NCBI RefSeq assembly: GCF_029784155.1
Contig: NC_073691.1
Coordinates: 123,628,714 to 123,692,713 of the forward strand
Source of the DNA: Uranotaenia lowii
Taxonomy: Eukaryota > Arthropoda > Insecta > Diptera > Culicidae
Direction of reading: 5' to 3'
DNA length: 64,000 nucleotides
Below the pieces are notes generated by a model that did not search any database, was not told the origin of the DNA, and worked only from the letters and a program-made list of their open reading frames with translations. Positions 56,220-64,000 of the stretch are shown one piece after another. The translations under genes and the position numbers were made by a program. The stretch's first letter is position 1; each line of letters opens with the position of its first letter.

Positions 56220-56366
56220 TGAGCAGAGTGAAACACAGCTGAACCAACTTGGTTGAATGCTCGTCAAAGATTGAAAAGTTTTATTTTCCTAACAAACTAG
56301 GTAACTAAGGATACATTCGTAACTATGCTTCGCACCATAGGAGTCGCTGCTTACTACGTCCTAACA
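56220..56366 (-). repeat. 5' LTR of the copia element
   Basis: 147 bp, nearly identical to 52090-52230. One substitution near 56,325 and one 6-bp insertion near 56,337 are visible. Confidence 0.9.
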
Positions 56367-56371
56367 AAAAT

Positions 56372-57134
56372 AGCATACCGCCAAACACTAAACTGCTGAT
56401 GTGAAAACCGCGGAAAGAGGCAGAAACCTAAATTCATGATTTTCCTTCAAATTAGAAAATTACGGCCCCTACCTACTAACCTAGTCAAATTATTTACTTT
56501 TCATAAAAAAAAACTTGTGAAAGTAAAACTCGTTAACTACCGAACACGCAACACAACCCCAACTCACACGCAGCGCTAAACCCTATACCGTATTTGTTTT
56601 CTCCCCTCGTTCAGTGTTCCACCGTACCCGGTAAAAACAAACACAAATCGTCGCCAGTGTATTGCTACCTCACTCACTCACACACTCTCTCGCAATACTG
56701 ACAAAATTTTCGGGGCACTACCGTCCGATGGCAGTGCAACACCAGGTCAAAACCAGTGCAACACTGGCCGAATAAATAAACAGTTTTACAGCATCTAGTG
56801 GAGCACCAGTGCAACACTCGGGATAAACAAATACGGTACTATTTGGGTCCAAATTTGAAGTCATCGCTTGTGCACAGACTTACACAGACTTTTTTCAAAA
56901 TTGTCCTGATTTATATTTCAAACACCTGCACCTGCACCTGCCCGAAGCTCATTTCAAAATTTAACCAAAATGGTAGCAAACTTTAAGTGCATGATAAACA
57001 ATGGTTCTACTAACTTCAACAAATATAGGCAAAAATAAATGAAAAGATAAACATAAATACTTTAGACGAACGGGTTTCTTCAAACTAGACTCCTTAAACG
57101 GATAAAATTTTGGGGAAAACCGTAGTATTCCATT
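56372..57134. other. Intergenic DNA downstream of the cyclophilin gene
   Basis: No gene is recognised. It contains short CACTCACTCACA and CACCTGCACCTGC repeats. Confidence 0.5.
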
Positions 57135-57140
57135 TTTATT
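57135..57140 (-). terminator. Poly(A) signal of the cyclophilin gene
   Basis: AATAAA on the minus strand, 110 nt beyond the stop codon at 57250. Confidence 0.65.
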
Positions 57141-57249
57141 TCAGCCGGTCATCTGAAAATCAATACATTGGACGCCTAGTCAAATTAATGGGGAAGTGAA
57201 AAGTGAAGGAAGTAAATTGTACCTGGCATTTTAAGTCAGTTCTGAACAT

Positions 57250-60200
57250 TTAATCCGATGACGAAGACGACGAGTTGCGTCGGCTTTTTTTCTTTTTATC
57301 ACGCTTCTTCTTTCGTGAACGATCGCCGCTTGATGAAGATGACGAACTTGAAGATTTGCTTCGACGGTGTTGTTTCTTTTTATTAGCACCGCTACCACCA
57401 CCAGTACTACCGGATTTGACTGAAGAGACTACAGCAGCTACCAGTTTGATGGTATCGTGAGCTTGCAATTGCTCTATGGTTTCCTTTTTAAGCTTTTCCA
57501 AGTTGGCAATCTCTTTCTGTTCTTGCTCCTCTGCCAGTTTCTGTTTTTCGCGCGCTTTACGCTGTTCTTCAATTTCTTTTTCCATGTGATTTTTTAGCAA
57601 AAGTAATGTCTCCGCTCGTTTGAGCATTTTTTCTTTCTGCAACCGAGCTTTCTCCTCTTCCAACGTCTCCTTTTTTCCCAATGATCTGTTGGATGGTTCA
57701 GTAGATTTTTGACGCTGTTGCTTAGGACTGGTGGATTTGCTTGATCGCGATCTTGAGCGAGAATCAGTGCTTCGTCTTCGGTTGCGACCGCTTCGACGTC
57801 GTGAGCTTGAACGACTACGACTACGTCGATCACGCGAGCGCGAGCTACGAGATCTAGAGCGATTTCTCCGGTGCCTAGCCGGTGACCTACGGCGATCGTA
57901 GCTTCGCGAACGTCTGCTACGCTCAAAACGTCCGCCACCTCTTCTACCGCGTGGGGAGAAAAATCCACGACGTTGGATCCACCGACCGAATTGCCGCCTG
58001 TTACCTCCCCCGCGGAATGGCACAGGAGAACGTTCGCGATAGCTTCTGCGTCTTTCTCTCGAGCGACTTCGTGAAACGTGTTTCCTATTGTCACCGGATC
58101 GACTTCTTGATTCCCGCATCTTGCGATCTTCTCGCTTTCGATCTGTGTTGGTTCTGTCAAGTTTCTTTGACTCGCGCAAATTATTACCTTCTTCGTCTTC
58201 TCGTTTTTTCTTGGGATCTAATCCAAACGCTTTAGCTATCGTATCATTTCGGGGATCGCCATCCTCACCGTCTGAAGCATTAGTTGGATGTTCATAGTCT
58301 AGGGCATTCATGTCAATAGGTTTGTTGAGATCAGTTCGCTTACCGTGTTCTGAATTAACATCATCATTTTCTCCTCCGGTGGGATGATCTTTCTCTTGGT
58401 GCAGTTCAAAGAACGATTTTTTCGCTGATCCTTTGGCCATTTCTTCATGCCTTTTTTTGCGTTCAACTTCACGCCTTTTGATTTCTACTTCGCGGTGTCG
58501 GGTTTCGTCCTGAATTTTTTCCAAATCTGTCATTTTTACTGTGCGTTTTTGGGCCAACCGCCAATGAATAGGTGTGAAGCTTCTCGAACGAGATCTCGAA
58601 CGTGATGGTGTACGATAGCGCTAGAATTGTTAAAGAATGGGTTAAAAAAATTTCGTAATTCGAAAAATCATAACAAACTTACAAAGTTTCCCCGACCCTT
58701 GATTGCTCGACCACTTTTTGAAATTGGTACACGTTTTTTAGACCACCCAAAGCCCCGCTGGTCCCGTCCTCCTCGATCCTTATCCCGTTTCCTGTTACGT
58801 CCACGGTCTTCTTGCTCGCCTTCGCTATCGCTTTTCCTGTCAGGACGTTTTTTACCATCGCCGCGCATAAGAAAATTGTTGGAAATCTGTTAAAAATAAC
58901 CACATAATTTAGTATGGTGAGATGAACAAACATAATAAAAAAAATCATACTTCTGGAATTTCACTAGGGTCAATTTTCGTTACGGTCGTCATTGGGTGTG
59001 TATCATCATCGGAAAGCTCACCTTCTTCCATATTGGGATCCGGGCTACGAAGGGAAGGCAGAGTTGAAAACCAATTGTTTTTCGTAGGTTTTATTAATGA
59101 CACTTTACCATCCTTGTGCCATTCGCGTATTTAGAAACCAAATGATTAAAGAAAACAGTGTAACTTACCTTTTATCGCCTTTTGATTTTTTTTCCTTTTT
59201 CTTTTTCTTATCCTTTTTTCGTTTTTTAGAACCTTCCCCGTCGGATTCATCGCTAGAGCTGGATTTAGATTTTTTTTTCTTTCTCTCTTTTCTCTCTGTG
59301 GATTGTAAAAATATGAGTTACGACCATCGTGTTTTATGTTTTTCCAACTATACGAGTTTTTTTTCTCTCAAAAAACTGTTCATAATTTAAACAGGCAAGA
59401 ATTGAGAACATTTTTGAAATCAGGTGCAATTATGATTTGAAGAAAATTAAGGTTTTGTTAAAACACGTATTCCAATATCTAAATATGTGTAGAATGTGCG
59501 TGCATGCTGGATAATTGCTCTTACCTTTGATCTGTCTTACCAACTCACCGCAGTTGGTAACGACAGCGTCCTGAAGGGGACGATGATTACGATCCACTGG
59601 TAGTTGTTCTAGTTGACGCACTAAATCGTGCCCCGATACAACGTGTCCAAAAACAACATGTACGCTGAAAGCGCAAGAGATGCAATGAACACTATGAAAA
59701 AAGTGAAAAGAATAGAAGTTTATACTTACTTATCAAGATGAGGTGCAGGTTGCGTTGTACTATAATGGAAAAAGAAAGAACAGAGAACAAAACTATTGAT
59801 TGCTTTTTCTTGGTAGACAAGTTAGGAGCGATCAGAGCTGTTATGCTAGATGTAAAAAGGGTGCTCATGGTTTCCTCGGGCCGGTTTTTCCCTGTGGATG
59901 CAGAAACATCCAAAGGTGGATTGATAGTTAGGTTATTGAGCTCACAAGTCATGACATTTCTGTCTTAAATCTGGTGGCCCCAATACCTACAATAGGATTA
60001 ACAGCGTTCCATATTCCTTCTTTGTCGTCTTTCGTACAGCTGCTTACTGGGATACGCAATCAAGAGCCGCTAGAAGCCCAAACTCAGAAGGTTACGAGCC
60101 GATGTGTACCAATGAAGAGCTCTTTCTGATCGATTTCTCATATTCTACACAACAACACAAATAAGGTACAAAATTTGTACATTTTAATTAAGGTCTTAAA

Positions 60201-61204
60201 GCTAGACGATTAAACTTTTGGCTGAAACGTTAATCGGTTAGTGTTATAAATCTTCAATGACTCGTCTCACTCGAAATTCTTTGTTCATTTAGGAAAAGCG
60301 AATCGAGTCACATCAGTAGTTTTGAACTTACATGAAAAATTGAGAACCATTTGTATTTTTTCCACGATTTGCCATGGAAAGAAGAAATGGTTTATCGTGC
60401 TTGGAAATGAAATTTTCATCTACATGTGTGGGGAAAAACAAAATCAATAAGACTGTGTTCGGAATAATGCACATTCAAAGTGACTCACCATCAAAAGTTC
60501 CCCCATAAATCGATTCTCCTCCGGTTCCGTTACCATTTGAAAAATCGCCAGATTGTATCATGAAATCTTTAACGACTCGATGGAAAATTATGCCCTGTAG
60601 AGAAAAGACAAAGATATACAGAAAATTCAGGGCAACTATAAACATCAACTGCCGTCGATTGAACAAAAAAGAATAACACTTCAAAGGAGACTATTGGATA
60701 AGCATTTTTGGTAATAATCTTTCATGAAAACAGGTTAACCTTGCGTCGGATTGCATCATAAGTTAGAATTGTGTTAACACTCAACTGCATGAAATGAATC
60801 CGTTGAGAAAGAAAATTGTCAATGGACAAACACAATCGACCTCTAAGGAATGTATGCCAACAAACGTTGTTTTTTCTATAGCTTAAATAGTGTAACATAT
60901 GGGATACATTTTTAATATTAAAACTGTTTGAAATCTCTACTTCAGCCGTGCCCATGGGGGGACAAGCAAATACAAAAAAAAAAGAAATCTCTACCTTATA
61001 ATGCAGCGGTTTGCCGGTTTTCTCTCCAATGCCCTTCTCACCGGTACACAGGGCTCGAAAATTTTCACAAGTTTTTGGAGCTACATCCGGCTGTAGTTCA
61101 AACACTATCCGTCCGGCAGGTAGACCACCAAGGGACACATCGAAGAAACACCGGATTTTGTTCCCGCCGGCAGCTTCCTTGCCACTTTCCGAATCTACTG
61201 TCAT
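57250..61204 (-). CDS. Moca-cyp: SR-rich nuclear cyclophilin (PPIG/Moca-cyp type peptidyl-prolyl isomerase), nine coding exons
   Basis: My exon model, minus strand: 61204-60995, 60594-60489, 60419-60332, 59759-59730 (30 nt), 59664-59525, 59295-59169, 59044-58951, 58886-58683 and 58620-57250. All introns are GT-AG and phases agree, giving 2,370 nt and 789 residues. Residues 16-180 are a cyclophilin domain: [20 protein letters not shown], the catalytic arginine in [45 protein letters not shown] and [10 protein letters not shown]. The tryptophan that binds cyclosporin in CypA is His here (APHLDN), as in PPIG and NKTR. Lys/Ser/acidic runs follow, then EIPE...FLMRG as in PPIG, and a long Arg-Ser tail ending in Ser runs. 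Family members sit in nuclear speckles and bind pol II or splicing factors. The symbol is assigned by similarity to the Drosophila orthologue. Confidence 0.94.
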
Positions 61205-61215
61205 TTTTGATATTC

Positions 61216-61420
61216 CTGTTGAGGAAGATGGTGATAAAAAAAACAATTAAAATGGCGTCTTGACCAAATTAATGCTTGAGAACCTACCACCCCTAAAACC
61301 GCAAAAAACGAGCAGATTAGAGCATACAATCTAGTTTTTTATAGACACCAACAAGCGCTGTGAATGGTAGCACCTATTTAGAAACTAGATATGTCTATTT
61401 TGCACGAAATTATCCGCTGA
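61216..61420 (-). promoter_or_regulatory. 5' leader and upstream region of the cyclophilin gene
   Basis: The ATG exon begins after an acceptor CTCAACAG (61216-61221). A candidate donor GGGTG/GTAGGTTC near 61,287 suggests a short non-coding first exon and an intron of about 70 nt. No TATA box or initiator was confidently placed. Confidence 0.45.
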
Positions 61421-62811
61421 ATTTCGAATGCTTCCACTGATAACAAAGTAAACACGTCGAGTACCGCAAAATGGAAAAATATTGACGTTTTTGTCACGTC
61501 AGATACACTGTTAATCGAGAAATACCAATTGTTTCTAATTATAAAGCAAAGACTGCACAGTGGAAAAATCTTAATATTATTTATTTAATTTTTTTTATTT
61601 CCCAAATAGGATAGCACCGTGAAAAAAACATGGATTCCGTTTTCACAGACCATAAATTGTACTGTTTACACAATGAATATTATCGTCCTCGATACCGTGA
61701 ATGCACATTGGAATTCATAGAATTCATAATTTTCAATTTAAGAGTACACGGAGAACAAAATATAGATTTATCAGTTATTTTACGAGTCTACATGAACATA
61801 AATATGGTTGTTTGGTTCTGACCCGAAAAAACGATCAAAACAACAATCAGATGATACTTTGCCACAAAAGGATAAATGGTTGATTTAGCGATTGCATCGA
61901 TGCTAAGAATCCAACAGGAATTTTCATTCAATCATTCGTATGGCTATTTCTACTGTACATGCTGCTCTCCGTGAACGTGGGAAATCGTTGATTCAAAATA
62001 TTCATAAAATTAATTTAAACAGATAAAATGCATTGTTTTTCTTTTTAAAATGAAACAATTTTATTTTATTTTTCATTTTAATTATACGATCAATGGCATG
62101 AATTTTAATTCCATTGTTTTTTTTTTGTTTCTGCTGGAGGAGCCGCCGTCATGGCCCTGAAACAAAATGCTGTTATTTTTTTTCGGTGGAAATTGAACTG
62201 CCGGCGCCCTGGAATAAAATAAAAGCTTTTATGAAAATATGATACTGATAAATAAAGAATACTATGTAACTTACGTGATATGATCTTATTCATCGCTGTT
62301 TATTATTCCACCTTCCGGATAGGCCCTCGAGGGTCAAAATGCACCCACACATCTCTATCTGAAAACATTTAAAAAAAAAATGAAAACAAAATCAACTGAA
62401 AAAAATAAATTATATTTCCCTTTCCGCTTCGTGTTGGTTGATTTCTTCCGCGAGAAATAACTACTGGCTTTTTTTCCTCTAAGTCGGACAATTTACTTTA
62501 CAAACTCAAGCTCAGTCAAGCATCAGTGATATTAAAAAAATAACTATCAGATATTATAATGTAGACTAGGAAAATATAGCCAAATCTAATAGCTGTTGAA
62601 TTATTTTAGCGATATGCGGTTGAGAAATCCTCTACAGCCAAATCAACTTTACATAAACGCTAGTTTGTATGTAGTTATCGATGTTGATTAAACAATATTA
62701 TGGGTTCAACCAAAAATATGTGATATAGATGAGCCAACCATACGAATTTTGATAACAACCTATAGAGTTTTTTATCCGTGATACCTACACTCAGAAATGA
62801 AAAAAAATATA
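61421..62811. other. Intergenic DNA with a possible decayed spliced fragment
   Basis: The minus strand at 62,100-62,365 has three acceptor-like sites (TTTTCAG near 62,362, TTCCAG near 62,211, TTTCAG near 62,158) and a GTAAGT donor near 62,274. The short translated pieces (DRDVWVHFDPRGPIRKVE) are not recognised. A small frame at 61630-61821 is probably chance. Confidence 0.4.
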
Positions 62812-63846
62812 GGGGAGATGAGGGCATAATGAGCACCCGAGGCATAATGAGAACTACGCTTTTCTACGAAAGTGCGTATTTTCTTAAATAAATTTTCATG
62901 AGGATTTGTTTCGTACTTCCTATAGTATTAATTTTTCACAAAAAAAGGAATCTCCTTATCATCTTTACAGAGATATTTAAAAAAAACTAGCTTGGTTCTC
63001 AAGTTACGAAAATATTATAATTTTTGAGCACCACGAAATAAGCTCTTATGATCTTAAAATAACCTTGATCTATAATGTACGCACTGCAACATGATGTGCA
63101 CATTGTTTCTCAATTTTTACCATCAAAAAATTTTTGATTTTTCACTTTTATCAATTTTAAAACACGTTTTTACTTAAATTTGTTGACTAGGGGCATATAG
63201 AGCACCATATTATCGAGGCATAATGAGCATTTTCTGCCGTAGAATCTAGCAGCGAATTAAAATTGATTTATAGCGCCACACCTTGACTAGTTTTCATCCG
63301 ACAATTTAGCCTATTGGTAAGGTGTCGGAGAGGTAATCAAAAGACTAAAGTTAGATTTCTGTTCGAGGTGATTTTTTTCCATTCACAATTCATGATCGAT
63401 TTTTTTATTGTTACATTATACGGCTAGTAGCATCATCCTCCGAACAAAGCACTTAATGTATGAGCGTGCGTGTATTCTACAAACAGACCTAGATTATTTT
63501 GTTATTGCTTTGTTTGATGAATCTACGACTCACCTGACTTCATCGAATTGAATTCGCTGCTATATTCCCCGGCAAAAACGCACATCTTGCTCTGATTAAT
63601 GGTGCTCATACTGCCTCAGGGGGGGTTCTCATTATGCCTCCACAGTGGCTGGTTTTCAGCTTTTGGCAAAATTTTTTAAAATGCATTTTTTAACGTTTTC
63701 ATCTAGTTTTTCACGTTTCAGCCCGTTAGGGAATAGGCTTTTCAAGTGTCTGAATACGAAACAATAATGTAACCTCCATATTATAGCTATTTTCTATGGT
63801 TAAATAACCGTTTTCCTTAAGGTGGCCATTATGCCTCCATCTCCCC
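62812..63846. mobile_element. TA-flanked MITE with repeated GCATAATGAG motif
   Basis: Left end GGGGAGATGAGGGCATAATG; the reverse complement of the right end is GGGGAGATGGAGGCATAATG. TA lies on both sides (62810-62811; 63847-63848). GGCATAATGAG or its complement recurs near 62,825, 62,842, 63,214 and 63,630. No transposase; 1,035 bp. Confidence 0.85.
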
Positions 63847-63982
63847 TACATTATTATGTTTTAATTACTCGGACATTTCACTGACATTAATATCCAGAAA
63901 TATTAAAAATAACTATTTCAGTTATTTAAATTTATGCACCCGAATAATTTCTGTATTGTTCCAACGCATATATGTATGCATA

Positions 63983-64000
63983 GGGAGATGGGGGCATAAT
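63983..64000. mobile_element. Start of another GCATAATG MITE, cut by the window edge
   Basis: GGGAGATGGGGGCATAAT at the last bases matches the terminus of the 62,812-63,846 element, so a second copy, or a related terminus, begins here. Confidence 0.65.

Larger units (their letters stand above)
52090..56366 (-). mobile_element. Ty1/copia LTR retrotransposon with decayed coding region
   Basis: Direct LTRs at 52090-52230 (3' LTR on the coding strand) and 56220-56366 (5' LTR) differ only by a few bases and a 6-bp indel. Flanks are ATAAT (52085-52089) and AAAAT (56367-56371), a 5-bp duplication with one mismatch. Next to the 5' LTR is TTGGTTATGAGCCCAGC, a primer-binding site like copia's (initiator tRNA-Met internal fragment). 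Next to the 3' LTR is the purine tract TTAGGGAGGAG. Confidence 0.94.

Noticed and set aside
57594..58235. Long frames on both strands over the SR-rich exon
   Set aside because: Arg-Ser codon runs keep other frames open; the in-phase spliced cyclophilin frame explains the region.

Overview
The window looks like a repeat-dense nuclear segment from an insect, most probably a culicine (Aedes-like) mosquito. The clues are about 60-nt introns with GTAAGT/TTTCAG borders, an AT-rich background, and nested transposons of types known from mosquitoes: a DD37E mariner-like element, I-, RTE- and LOA-like non-LTR elements, a Ty1/copia element, a P element, TTAA- and TA-flanked MITEs and a Helitron. The species is inferred from content only. 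No rRNA, tRNA gene, CRISPR array or bacterial operon is visible.

Layout. 1-3.0 kb: AT-rich DNA, then a non-autonomous hAT element with an 8-bp target duplication. 3.9-10.1 kb: a decayed Jockey-like reverse transcriptase gene split by a 5-kb TA-flanked element. Inside that lie two abutting copies of an AACCAT-motif transposon family; one carries a fragment of the proteasome ATPase Rpt5, the other a spliced open frame of unknown origin. A third small element carries a short spliced fragment. 11-21.5 kb: TTAA MITEs, a 1.6-kb Tc1-like foldback element, a TA-flanked element, an intact DD37E mariner-like transposon and a 5'-truncated LINE. 21.9 kb: a candidate first coding exon (signal peptide, minus strand) of a host gene. 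24.0-24.4 kb: a minisatellite. 24.4-35.3 kb: four insertion layers. A LOA-like LINE is split by a TIR element; that element is split by a full-length I-like LINE and by a MITE; the I-like LINE is itself split by an RTE fragment. 35.8-44.2 kb: a SINE-like copy, a poly(A)-tailed retroelement, a Helitron with a MITE in its first bases, and a 1-kb foldback. 44.2-48.0 kb: a complete P element with a four-exon THAP transposase free of stops. 49-51.8 kb: a second TIR element with a spliced fragment, then a satellite. 52.1-56.4 kb: a copia element with near-identical LTRs but a broken coding region. 57.1-61.3 kb: the one clear host gene, an SR-rich cyclophilin (PPIG/Moca-cyp type) with nine coding exons. 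61.3-64 kb: intergenic DNA with a TA-flanked MITE and the start of another copy at the edge.

The most unusual theme is a set of short TIR transposons whose ends are built from repeated palindromic motifs and whose interiors hold intron-bearing gene fragments, in one case recognisably from a host gene. This resembles gene capture by Pack-type elements and deserves direct testing.
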